In this document: piece after piece, positions 52,061 to 60,553 of the stretch
Numbering within the stretch: the stretch's first letter is position 1
How the letters are laid out: each line of letters opens with the position of its first letter
DNA from: Desulfobacterales bacterium
GTDB taxonomy: Bacteria > Desulfobacterota > Desulfobacteria > Desulfobacterales > JAEINQ01
Direction of reading: 5' to 3'
Length of the DNA: 64,000 bases
Assembly: GCA_016342285.1 (NCBI GenBank)
Contig: JAEINQ010000034.1
Coordinates: 1 to 64,000 of the forward strand
The notes under the pieces: generated by a model
What the model saw: only the letters and a program-made list of their open reading frames with translations
What the model was told of the DNA's origin: nothing
Databases searched by the model: none
Translations under genes and position numbers: made by a program

Positions 52061-54022
52061 ATGGCCGGGGGATATACGGGAAAATACTGTATCGTGAACC
52101 TGACGGACCGGACGACCGAAGTGGTCGAACCGGGTGACGAATTCTACCGCAAATACCTCTCGGGATACGGCCTGGGGGCGGCCGTTCTCATGGAACGGCA
52201 AAAACCGGGCATTGATGCCATGGCCCCGGAAGCCCATCTGGGGTTTTGCACCGGACTGCTGACCGGAACCAAGGCCTATTTCTCCGGTCGCTTCATGGTG
52301 GTGGGCAAGTCCCCGCTGACCGGCGGATGGGGAGACGCCAACGCCGGCGGTTTTCTCTCCCAGGAGATCAAACGGACAGGCTATGATGCTGTCTTTTTCA
52401 CCGGTGCCGCCGACACCCCGGTCTGGGTCCGTGTGAGCGAGGATGACGTGGAAATCCTCGATGCGGACCATTTGTGGGGCAAGGATATTGCCGAGACCGA
52501 GGCGGCCATTCGCGATCAACTGGGGGACAAGAAGGTTCAGGTGGCCGCCATCGGTGTGAGCGGAGAAAAACTTTCCTTGATTTCGGGTATTTCCACGGAC
52601 AATGCCCGGATTGCCGCCCGCTCGGGTTTAGGGGCTGTCATGGGAAGCAAGAAGCTCAAGGCCGTGTCGTTTCGGGGCCAGAAAAAGGTGCCGGTAGCCG
52701 ATACCGACGCCGTCAAGGAGATCAATAAGAAGTTCATTGCCGCCTTCAAGAAGTCCAATATCGTGGATCGGATCACCGTGAGCATCATGGGCCTGGTCAG
52801 CCAGGTGATCGCCCGCACCGGTGTTGCCGTGCCGGCCCAGGCTTCCCTGGTCCGGGAAATTTACAAAAAATACGGTACCTCCGGGCTCACCACATATTCG
52901 GCCATGACCGGCGACATGCCCATCAAGAACTGGGGCGGCGTCGGGTATGTGGATTTCACCTATGAAAAGGCCAAAAAAGGGTCGGATGAAAACGTCCTTA
53001 AATACCAGGAACACAAATACGCCTGCCAGTCCTGCCCCCTTGGATGCGGCGGCATCATCGACATCAAAAAAGGCAAATACCAGGGAGAAAAAGGACACAA
53101 GCCCGAATATGAAACCCTGGGAGCCTTTGGCGGCATGCTCTTACAGGACGACATCGACGCCATTATTGAACTCAACGAAATGTGCAACCGAGCCGGCATC
53201 GACACCATTTCCACGGGCGGCGCCATCGCCTTTGCCATCGAATGCTTTGAAAACGGCATTATCGACGAGACGACCACCGGTGGTTTGAAGTTGGGATGGG
53301 GAAAGACCGAGGAAATCGTTCAACTGGCCGAGATGATTATCGCCCGTGAAGGGTTCGGGGATGTGTTGGCCGACGGGGTCAAACGGGCGGCTGAAAAGAT
53401 CGGCAAGGGGGCTGATCGGTTTGCCATCCACGCCGGCGGGCAGGAGCTGCCCATGCACGATTCGCGGCTCGATCCGGGTTTTGCCGTGGCCTACCAGTGC
53501 GAACCGACCCCGGGACGCCACACCATCGCCTGCTACCTTTACGCCGGGCTCTTCGGTGTCAAGAAGAATTTTCCCGCGGCCAAACAGATGATCAAGTCGG
53601 CCAAAGGGAAAATGGCCAAAGACGTCCGCCGGTATACGGCGGCCTCTTACTATATGCAACTGGTCAACTGCGGCGGCTTGTGCCTTTTCGGGGCCATTAC
53701 CAGCACCCTGCCGGTGGTGGAATACTTCAACGCCGTCACCGGTTGGGACCTGACCCCCGATGAATATCTGACTACCGGCGCCAGGGTGCTGAACCTGAGA
53801 AAAGCCTTCAACATGCGCGAGGGGATCACCACCGCGGACCATCACCTGAGCCGGCGTGCCCTGGACGGTTCGGCCCTGACCAAGGGGCCCAACAAAGGGG
53901 CTAAAATCGACATGGAAGCCCTCATGGGGGAATTTTTCGGCGCTGCCGGATGGGATATGGAAAAAGGCGGACCGACCGCCGGTCGCATGAAAGAACTGGG
54001 GCTGGATGGATTTGCCGCCTGA
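52061..54022 (+). CDS. Aldehyde:ferredoxin oxidoreductase (tungsten/molybdenum)
   Basis: 653 residues. It oxidises aldehydes to carboxylates with reduction of ferredoxin, using a tungsto- or molybdo-bispterin and a 4Fe-4S cluster. N-terminal signature: GYTGKYCIVNLTDRTTEVVE and FCTGLLTGTKAYFSGRFMVV. Cluster cysteines: KYACQSCPLGCGG (about residues 323-331) and a later NCGGLC. The pterin-binding segments STGGAIAFAIE and GGQELPMHDSRLDPGFA are clear. The start has AAGGAGA. No MoaD-like gene is adjacent. It is coupled by place with an SCP2-like protein and two iron-ADH genes. Confidence 0.94.
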   Translation: MAGGYTGKYCIVNLTDRTTEVVEPGDEFYRKYLSGYGLGAAVLMERQKPGIDAMAPEAHLGFCTGLLTGTKAYFSGRFMVVGKSPLTGGWGDANAGGFLSQEIKRTGYDAVFFTGAADTPVWVRVSEDDVEILDADHLWGKDIAETEAAIRDQLGDKKVQVAAIGVSGEKLSLISGISTDNARIAARSGLGAVMGSKKLKAVSFRGQKKVPVADTDAVKEINKKFIAAFKKSNIVDRITVSIMGLVSQVIARTGVAVPAQASLVREIYKKYGTSGLTTYSAMTGDMPIKNWGGVGYVDFTYEKAKKGSDENVLKYQEHKYACQSCPLGCGGIIDIKKGKYQGEKGHKPEYETLGAFGGMLLQDDIDAIIELNEMCNRAGIDTISTGGAIAFAIECFENGIIDETTTGGLKLGWGKTEEIVQLAEMIIAREGFGDVLADGVKRAAEKIGKGADRFAIHAGGQELPMHDSRLDPGFAVAYQCEPTPGRHTIACYLYAGLFGVKKNFPAAKQMIKSAKGKMAKDVRRYTAASYYMQLVNCGGLCLFGAITSTLPVVEYFNAVTGWDLTPDEYLTTGARVLNLRKAFNMREGITTADHHLSRRALDGSALTKGPNKGAKIDMEALMGEFFGAAGWDMEKGGPTAGRMKELGLDGFAA

Positions 54023-54065
54023 ATTTTTCACTAACCCTGAATCGTGCAATGGAAGGAAATAAAAA

Positions 54066-54602
54066 ATGGAGCTTTCCGGATATCGGAAAATAACGCCGGG
54101 AGGGGAGCCCTTTAAACGGGCCTACATCGCCATCATGCTATGGTTCGTGGGGCGGGCCATTCAGGCGGCCAGCCGGGTGGACGGCGAAACCCGCCGCGAA
54201 TTTGCCAGACTCCCCGACGGATTCACGTTCAGGCTCGGCGTCATGCCCAACGGCCCTTACATGGTGGTGGGCAAGGAGGCCTCGGGACGGGTGAAATACC
54301 TCGGGAGCGATCCCGGTGACCACAAACTCGACCTGGACATGAAAATCAAGAACCTGGAGGGGGCTTTTCTCATGTTCACCTTTCAGGAATCCACAGCCGA
54401 GGCTACGTGCCGGAACCGGCTTATCGTGGACGGCGAGGTGCCGCCGGCCTGCAGCGTTGTTCGCATTCTGGACATGGTCGAGGTCTTTCTTCTGCCCAAA
54501 CTCGTGGCCAAGCTTGCGGTCAAGCGATATCCGAAATGGTCTTTGTTCAGGAAATTCGTCGGCCGAACGCGAATTTACGTTCGGGCTGTTCTCGGCTATT
54601 GA
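54066..54602 (+). CDS. Stand-alone SCP2-like lipid-binding protein
   Basis: 178 residues. After a ~45-residue helical start, the segment FTFRLGVMPNGPYMVVGKEASG, then LDLDMKIKNLEGAFLMFTFQESTAEA and RLIVDGEVPPACSVVRILDMVEVF, follows the pattern of SCP2/sterol-carrier folds (beta sheet with a closing helix). The same fold appears at the front of the glycyl radical enzyme at 44 kb. It has no enzyme motif. It is 43 nt after the AOR gene and 101 nt before the ADH-like gene, so it may present a hydrophobic alcohol or aldehyde to them. That role is inference. Confidence 0.65.
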   Translation: MELSGYRKITPGGEPFKRAYIAIMLWFVGRAIQAASRVDGETRREFARLPDGFTFRLGVMPNGPYMVVGKEASGRVKYLGSDPGDHKLDLDMKIKNLEGAFLMFTFQESTAEATCRNRLIVDGEVPPACSVVRILDMVEVFLLPKLVAKLAVKRYPKWSLFRKFVGRTRIYVRAVLGY

Positions 54603-54703
54603 TCTTTCGGAATTGAGCCGGCCTGCCGGTTGAGGCCCGAAGATCAGCTGGACAATGCATAAGAATGACATCAGAACAAACCTTACGAACGAGGGAGAGA
54701 CCC

Positions 54704-55882
54704 ATGTCTGTACCGGATCACTATGAATTTCTCTGCCCTTCCAAAATTCTTTCAGGCCTTGCGGCCTTAAAGAACCTGCCCGTCGAACTCCAGGCCCTGA
54801 ATTCCACCCGACCGCTGATCCTTGCCGATGGCCAGGCCTTAGCTTCGGGCCGTCTCAAACGGGTCATCGGCGCGTTTCGGGACTCGGCGATGACCATCGG
54901 GGTTTACGAGGGTGTTACGGAATCGTCCGATCGCCATACGGTTGCGCAGTTGGTGGAACTGTTTCACGACAAGGGGCACGACGCTGTGGTGGCGGTCGGC
55001 GAAGGCGCCGTGACCGAAGTGGCCAAGGGGCTTCGCATGGCCGCGGTTCACCCCGACGGATCCATGGCACGGGCCGTCGGTGAAAACGGGGCGACGATTC
55101 CGCTAAAACCCCTGGTTCAGGTCATGACCGGGCCGGGCACCGGGAAAGAAGCCTCCCGAATGATGACCCTGAGCGGCGTTGTCCTGGCCGATCATGCGTT
55201 GATGCCGGAGCTTGTGGTGATCGATCCGAGTGTTGTCCGACTGGCCGACAGCCGAACTGCCGCCGAAGCAGCACTGGGCATTCTGGCCCGTGGGGCTGAA
55301 GCGGCCTGCGGGGTCGATGGCAATCCCATGATCGATATTTACGCCCATGCGGCCATCGCTCTGGTGGCAGAAAACATTCAACAGGTATTGGCCAAACCGG
55401 GGGATAAAAAAGGAAAATTGTCCCTGACCAACGCCTCGGTCATGGCCGCCGTTGCCTTTTCCAATGCCCCTGCCGGACCGGCGCATCGACTCGCCGCGGC
55501 ATCGGCCGCTGCTATCAATCTACTTCCCGGCATACTCATGGGCCTGATTCTACCCTACAGCCTGGCCTGGCTTGCCCGTTCAAACCACGAAGCGGTCGCA
55601 CGGCTCCTTCTTCCGCTGGGCGGTTTCGACCGTTATGCCGATACCTCCCCCAAGCGGCGGGCAGAGGCGGCTGTGGAGAAAATATTTGAGATTCTCCGCC
55701 GGATGGAGCCGGTCGGCATCATGGGGCCCCTTGGCCGCAACGGCATGACCGAAGGGGATATCGAAGGCATTGCAGCCACTGCCGCCAATATGGCCCCGGT
55801 CATGGACGCCGCGTCCATGGCAACCATTCTGGCAAACGCTTTCGCGGGCGGTCCGGTCTCAATTGCCGGCGAAGCGGCCTGA
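54704..55882 (+). CDS. Iron-ADH family protein with lost metal ligands
   Basis: 392 residues, overall like the group III iron-containing alcohol dehydrogenases. Compared with the intact copy at 56230, three of four metal ligands are changed with exact spacing: Gly192 for Asp, Arg196 for His, His261 kept, Pro275 for His. The dinucleotide loop GGGSVMDTAKG reads GEGAVTEVAKG here. It should therefore not work as a normal NAD-dependent dehydrogenase. The frame is open along its whole length, so it is not a fresh pseudogene. The ATG at 54704 has a GAGGGAGAG site. It may act as a partner subunit. Confidence 0.85.
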   Translation: MSVPDHYEFLCPSKILSGLAALKNLPVELQALNSTRPLILADGQALASGRLKRVIGAFRDSAMTIGVYEGVTESSDRHTVAQLVELFHDKGHDAVVAVGEGAVTEVAKGLRMAAVHPDGSMARAVGENGATIPLKPLVQVMTGPGTGKEASRMMTLSGVVLADHALMPELVVIDPSVVRLADSRTAAEAALGILARGAEAACGVDGNPMIDIYAHAAIALVAENIQQVLAKPGDKKGKLSLTNASVMAAVAFSNAPAGPAHRLAAASAAAINLLPGILMGLILPYSLAWLARSNHEAVARLLLPLGGFDRYADTSPKRRAEAAVEKIFEILRRMEPVGIMGPLGRNGMTEGDIEGIAATAANMAPVMDAASMATILANAFAGGPVSIAGEAA

Positions 55883-56229
55883 CGCATGGTCCCTCGGACC
55901 AGCGGTGCCACAACCGAAAGGCTCCGCACCCCTTACGGGGTCAACAGGGGGGCGGCCATGTTCAATTCGAAGCAGGAATCCGCGTCCTTTGGGCGTGGTC
56001 GGAGTCAATTGGCTATGCAAACAAGTTCGAAATGCACTAATGCTTACATGCCTAAAATTGTGGAGTCGCTTCGCTCCGGCTTTTTAACCTAAGATATGAC
56101 AGAATTCCTCAATTTTAGGCACTTTAGGCATTTTAGGCACTTCAAACTTCAAGCATCCAAAGACAGCCTCTTCCAGAGGCAAACCAAAGCCTGGTCCTCT
56201 GTGCCAGGATTCTTTACAGGAGCATACCA
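55883..56229. other. Intergenic region between the two ADH-family genes
   Basis: About 350 bp without a gene. It contains a small tandem of TTTAGGCAC/TTTAGGCAT at about 56115-56142 and its inverse GCCTAAAATT at 56050. The stretch AGTCAATTGGCTATGC (56004-56019) recurs with one change at 57482-57498. An AGGAGC site for the next gene lies at its right end. Confidence 0.5.
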
Positions 56230-57477
56230 ATGGATCTGCCGGGATATTTCGAATTTGGATGCCGGGTCAAAGTCAGTGCAGGACACGACGAACTGGGACG
56301 GATTCCCGAAGCCCTCAAACGGCTGAACGCCTCCCACCCTATGATCATCACCGACAAAGGGGTTCTCGGTGCCGGCCTGATCGACATCGTCACGGCCGCC
56401 ATGGGGGACCGAATTGATCTGGGACCGGTGGAAAGCGACGTGCCGCCGGATTCCGAAGTTCGGGTTGTCAACGACCTGGCCCGTATCTACAGGGAAAACA
56501 ACTGTGACGCCATCATCGCCGTGGGCGGGGGGTCGGTTATGGATACGGCCAAGGGGGTGAACATCGTCGTGTCTGAAAATGCCGAAGATCTCATGGACTT
56601 TTCCGGAAGCGGCCGGCTCAAGCGCCCCTTGAAACCGTTGATCGCCATCCCCACCACTGCCGGAACCGGGTCCGAAGTGACCCAGGCGGCGGTGATTGCC
56701 GACCATGGGCGAAACCTGAAAATGGTGTTTAATTCCTATTTCATGCTGCCTGATGTGGCCGTTCTCGATCCGCGGATGACCCTTACCTTGCCGCCCGCAA
56801 TCACCGCGGCCACGGGCATGGATGCCCTGACCCACGCCGTGGAGGCCTACACCTGCCTGGCAAAAAACCCCCTTAGCGACACCAGCGCACTGGTGGCCAT
56901 CGAGTTGGTCAGCAAGAACGTGCTTGCGGTGACCCGCAACCCCGGCGATGTCCAGGGGCGCCTGGCTCTGGCCAATGGGGCCACCATTGCCGGTATCAGC
57001 TTTTCCAACTCCCTGTGCGGCATGGTCCACGGCCTCGGGCACTCGGTGGGGGCGGTCTGCGGCGTCCACCATGGCATGTGCATGGGGATCGGTCTTCCCT
57101 ACGGCCTGGAATACAACCTGCACAAAAACGGCCACATGACTGCCGAACTGCTTCTTCCCCTGGCCGGAGCCGATGTCTATGCCCGTACCCCGGCCAAGGA
57201 TCGTGCCGAAAAAGCCATTGGCTGGATTCGCCAGCTCAACAACGATCTGTACGCCGCAACCGACGGCAAATACGCCCGCTGTTTCAAGGAAGTGACGGAC
57301 CGCGACGGCAAGCCCATGGTTCCATGGGACAAACTGCCGGCCATTGCCCGAACATGCATGGGCGACGGAACCATCCTATACAACCCGGAAGAAGTCGACT
57401 ACGATGACGCCCTCATGGTGCTGGAGGCGGCCTGGGAGGGGGTTCCCCTGGATCGCAGCCGGATCAAGAAGGGCTAG
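56230..57477 (+). CDS. Iron-containing alcohol dehydrogenase
   Basis: 415 residues. The NAD(P)-binding loop AVGGGSVMDTAKG is at about residues 97-109. All four metal ligands are present: Asp198 and His202 in GMDALTHAVEAY, His267 in MVHGLGH and His281 in GVHHGMCMG. TTAGTGSE is the second nucleotide motif. It should interconvert an alcohol and an aldehyde. It stands after AOR and its degenerate sister, which fits a pathway alcohol to aldehyde to acid. AGGAGC lies 6 nt upstream of the ATG. Confidence 0.93.
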   Translation: MDLPGYFEFGCRVKVSAGHDELGRIPEALKRLNASHPMIITDKGVLGAGLIDIVTAAMGDRIDLGPVESDVPPDSEVRVVNDLARIYRENNCDAIIAVGGGSVMDTAKGVNIVVSENAEDLMDFSGSGRLKRPLKPLIAIPTTAGTGSEVTQAAVIADHGRNLKMVFNSYFMLPDVAVLDPRMTLTLPPAITAATGMDALTHAVEAYTCLAKNPLSDTSALVAIELVSKNVLAVTRNPGDVQGRLALANGATIAGISFSNSLCGMVHGLGHSVGAVCGVHHGMCMGIGLPYGLEYNLHKNGHMTAELLLPLAGADVYARTPAKDRAEKAIGWIRQLNNDLYAATDGKYARCFKEVTDRDGKPMVPWDKLPAIARTCMGDGTILYNPEEVDYDDALMVLEAAWEGVPLDRSRIKKG

Positions 57478-57604
57478 TCAGCGTCAATTGGCTATGCCGA
57501 GACCTCGATGTTGCCAGAGACTAAAGTGAACTAAAGTTGATGCATTAGAAAAAAGGCCGCGATCACCCATATGAACTGAGCGAATCCATGACGGGAGGCT
57601 TCCC

Positions 57605-57952
57605 ATGACAATGAACCTGCAATCGTGGCGAAAATTCGAGATCCAGGCCTACCGACCTCCCCGCGACCGACAGGCCCTGAGAAAAACCCACATTCCGTTC
57701 GGCGGCTCAGCCTTCAAACAGTCCCAGGATTCGAAAAAGGTGATCCTGATTCCCGATCCTTACAGTTCCCACACCTTTTACTACGAGTTCCGGGTCGAGG
57801 ACATCGCTTTTGCCGAAGAACTGCCCAGCATCGTGAACAGTGATGAAGACATTATCTCCATGACGCGGATCTGGGTAAAGAAGGGAAGTATGGGGCTTCG
57901 CTGCACGCCTTTTCGCGTCGAAGAAACCTCGATAAGCCCGGTCAGTCGATAA
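57605..57952 (+). CDS. Small soluble hypothetical protein
   Basis: 115 residues starting MTMNLQSWRKFEIQ. It has mixed beta and charged character, with a YYEFRVEDIAFAEEL segment and TRIWVKKGSMGLRCTPF near the end. It has no membrane segment or cofactor motif. I do not recognise the family. A GGGAGG site lies before the ATG, so it is probably translated. It is 127 nt after the alcohol dehydrogenase and might be its last operon member. Confidence 0.6.
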   Translation: MTMNLQSWRKFEIQAYRPPRDRQALRKTHIPFGGSAFKQSQDSKKVILIPDPYSSHTFYYEFRVEDIAFAEELPSIVNSDEDIISMTRIWVKKGSMGLRCTPFRVEETSISPVSR

Positions 57953-58024
57953 GATTACCGACCAATGCCTAAAATGCAATAAGAGACGTCGCTTCGCGAA
58001 GGGTTCGACAGATCCTAAGTACAT

Positions 58025-58273
58025 GTATTCATAATTACGATACCGTATTTTATTTGAATCACCACAGAGCCGCAGAGTTCACAGAGGATCTCTTTTTATT
58101 GATTGCCGGGAGACGGCGGCAATCCATAAGCGCTCAGCCACTTCGTGGCAAAGACATGTTTCTACCGTCGGTGACGATGTTTTATCCAATCGCCGTCTCC
58201 CGATTGAATAAAAAATGAATGACCTTCTCAGTGTTCTCCGTGACTTGAGTGAGCGAAGCGAACGGGTGGTGAA
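58025..58273. repeat. 249-bp dispersed repeat, copy 1
   Basis: Matches 60208-60456 over its full 249 bp with about 90% identity, in direct orientation. It contains a long inverted pair: TTTTTATTGATTGCCGGGAG (from 58093) with ACGGC, against GCCGTCTCCCGATTGAATAA (from 58192) with AAAA. It also has an inner hairpin GCCACTTCGTGGC (58137-58149) and a CACAGAG micro-repeat at its start. No gene. Confidence 0.92.
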
Positions 58274-58359
58274 GGATTGATTGTTGGCACGGTAACACAA
58301 TACGTTTCAGTATTTGCCAATCGAAGCACTAAGCAAGAAGGGGTCTTTTTTTACAGCAC

Positions 58360-58659
58360 TTATTTTCGAAAGCCGGCCCTGATCCAGACCAAGCCCCACC
58401 CCATGATAACCGGCCCGATGCCTCCGTAGAGAAATGGAAGGGGATCCCCCTGCCAGGGACGAAAATAGGCCGCTGTCAACGACGGCCAGAGCAGGGACAC
58501 CGCGATGGCAAGTCGGTATTTCCCCGGAATGTCGGCCCATCCGGTAAAACGGGTGGAAGGGGATTTGGGTTGTTCCTTGCGGCGGCTGCCCAATCGGGGG
58601 ATGAAGAAGATGGCGAGAATGATCAGAACGATAACGAGAATTTCCTGGATCCCTGACAA
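58360..58659 (-). CDS. Small membrane protein
   Basis: 99 residues with three hydrophobic segments: IQEILVIVLIILAIFFIPRL near the N-terminus, YRLAIAVSLLWPSLTAAYF, and LYGGIGPVIMGWGLVWI near the end. A lysine/arginine-rich loop separates the first two. I do not recognise the family. The TTG start at 58659 is preceded by GGAGG 6 nt upstream, and a longer frame beyond it would run through the PilZ gene's non-coding flank. It lies between the two 249-bp repeats. Confidence 0.65.
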   Translation of the reverse strand: MSGIQEILVIVLIILAIFFIPRLGSRRKEQPKSPSTRFTGWADIPGKYRLAIAVSLLWPSLTAAYFRPWQGDPLPFLYGGIGPVIMGWGLVWIRAGFRK

Positions 58660-58708
58660 CTGGCGCCTCCATCCGGAAGAAGGTTGACATACATGCCGAC
58701 ACCGTCCG

Positions 58709-59167
58709 TTATAAGGAGGGTGCGCATTCCGGCATGGCGCTGATGGTGGCCCGAAGAATGTTTTCTTCAAGCTTTGGAAGATCGAGGAATCGAACGCCGA
58801 TGCCATCTGGACTGGCCCAGGCGACCTCCCCCCGGCATTTGACCGGACTGCTGCTTTTGGAAATTGTGAAGGCGAACATCATCTCTTGTCCGACGGTCAT
58901 TTTCTCCCTGGTTTCGATGAACATGCCGCCGCTACTGATGTCCGGAACAAAGCTCCGATAGGCACGGCCGTTGACCGCATAATCGACGGTGATCAGGCAA
59001 TTCTTACGCTGGTGCCCTCTCTCCGGCGGATCGTTTTGTCTGGCAACCATTTCTTCGATATGCCTAAGCAGTTTCTCCTGTTCTTCTTCGGACAGTTCGA
59101 TGATTCGGCGCATCAGACGGGACAGGGCCACGTTGTATCGGGGCCGAGGCAGTGGCGAATCAGTCAT
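58709..59167 (-). CDS. PilZ-domain protein (c-di-GMP effector candidate)
   Basis: 152 residues. The PilZ domain occupies about 50-145. RKNCLITVDYAVNGR stands at the usual RxxxR position but with one arginine only (QRKNC), while the second motif is DISSGGMFIETREKMTVGQ, matching D/NxSxxG. Binding of c-di-GMP is plausible but weakened by the missing arginine. The first ~45 residues form a helix with MRRIIELSEEEQEKLLRHIEEM, perhaps a coiled coil. The ATG at 59167 has an AAAGGA site. It is followed by the small membrane protein. Confidence 0.85.
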   Translation of the reverse strand: MTDSPLPRPRYNVALSRLMRRIIELSEEEQEKLLRHIEEMVARQNDPPERGHQRKNCLITVDYAVNGRAYRSFVPDISSGGMFIETREKMTVGQEMMFAFTISKSSSPVKCRGEVAWASPDGIGVRFLDLPKLEENILRATISAMPECAPSL

Positions 59168-59593
59168 AATCCATTCCTTTCCCTTTATAAACAGAAGGTT
59201 AATTGTATAGTTCATTGCCGCGGCAAGGTCAACACACGAAACTGAATCGATTTTGGCCGGTGGCTGTGGTATATGCGGCCATGGTGGTGCCTTCTTGCTG
59301 GCCGTCAATCTTGACGGCCCAGCAAAAAGTCGGTTTTTCACCACGAAGGACACGAAGAGCACGAAGAGAAACACAGAATGTCTCATATTTTCAACTTCGT
59401 GACCTTCATACGACTATGCGTCGATTTTTTGTTTTTTAACCACGAAAGTCATGAACCATCGTTTTTTGTTGCGCAAACCCAGACGACTTGTTTTTGTTTC
59501 ACCGCCCGCTTCGCTCAAGTCGCCAAGAATGCAAAGAAATCCTTTTTATGAACGAATCAATCTTTTCCGAAACGATTAGCTGGGTGACCCCTT
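59168..59593. other. Intergenic region with CACGAAG micro-repeats
   Basis: No gene seen. At 59340-59375 it carries CCACGAAGGACACGAAGAGC then ACGAAGAGAAACACA. At 59439-59452 a TTTTTAACCACGAAAG restarts the same theme. The members resemble the CACAGAG and CACAAAG blocks at 20.4, 36.7, 47.4, 58.1 and 60.2 kb. Confidence 0.5.
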
Positions 59594-60076
59594 ATGCCGA
59601 TTCAAAAGGCTGACATGACTGCGGCCGGAGCGCTGGCGGAACTGATCCGAGCCGCCTTTTCAGATGTGGCCCGGCGCTTCGGCCTCACCCCGGAAAACAC
59701 ACCCAGGCACCCATCCAACTGCACCGAAGAATGGGTGGCAGACGCCATGGAAAAAGGTGTCAGCTACTATCAGATGGACTCAGACGGCACGCTTTGCGGG
59801 TGTGTGGCACTGGAACGGGCAGGCGATGACGTTTTTTACCTGGAACGATTGGCGGTGCTTCCCTCTTTTCGCCGGCGTGGACTGGGCCGGGCCCTGGTGG
59901 CGCATGCCTGCCTGAAAGCGCAAGCCGCGGGGGCAACGCGCCTTGAGATCGGCATCATCGACGCCCAGTCCGAACTCAAATCCTGGTATGTCCGCTCCGG
60001 TTTCGAGCAGACGCGTACGGCCGAATACGCGCATCTGCCCTTTACGGTCTGTTTTATGAAAAGAGAATTACGGTGA
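59594..60076 (+). CDS. GNAT-family N-acetyltransferase
   Basis: 160 residues. The acetyl-CoA binding motif A is FYLERLAVLPSFRRRGLGRALVAHA (about residues 76-100), with the R-x-x-G-L-G loop. It has a usual C-terminal YVRSGFEQTRTAEYAHL. The substrate is unknown; this small stand-alone form usually acylates a small molecule or a protein amino group. It lies between the 249-bp repeats and points right, away from the PilZ gene. Confidence 0.88.
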   Translation: MPIQKADMTAAGALAELIRAAFSDVARRFGLTPENTPRHPSNCTEEWVADAMEKGVSYYQMDSDGTLCGCVALERAGDDVFYLERLAVLPSFRRRGLGRALVAHACLKAQAAGATRLEIGIIDAQSELKSWYVRSGFEQTRTAEYAHLPFTVCFMKRELR

Positions 60077-60207
60077 CATATCATTTCATTAACCGCAGAC
60101 GCACGCCGACATCCGCAGACTTTTTTGAACCGGCCGACCTGGCCAGTCCAAAGGGCTGCCTTGTGGAACGAGGTCGGTAAAAAGAGGCGCCGGTTTGCTT
60201 AGCACAC

Positions 60208-60456
60208 GTATTCATAATCCCGATACTGTATTTTATTCGAATCACCACAGAGACGCAGAGTTCACAGAGGATTTCTTTTTATTGATTGCCGGGAGACGGC
60301 GGCAATCAATAAGCGCTCAGCCACTTCGTGGCACAGACCTGTTCCTACCGTCAGTGAATGTGTTTTATCCAATCGTCGTCTCCCGATTGGATAAAAAATC
60401 AATGGCCTTCTCAGCGCTCTCTGCGTCTCGAGTGAGCGAAGCGAACGGGTGGTGAA
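60208..60456. repeat. 249-bp dispersed repeat, copy 2
   Basis: Direct copy of 58025-58273 (see there). Length is exactly conserved. The inverted pair and inner hairpin are kept with compensating changes small in number. Together the copies bracket the membrane-protein, PilZ and GNAT genes. Confidence 0.92.
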
Positions 60457-60553
60457 AAAAGTTGCGTGACTGGAAATGCTTAGCCGTATTTGTGAATCGA
60501 AGTACATAGGCAAAACTGAACGATAATCGAATTCAACAAGGTGAAACGAGAAA

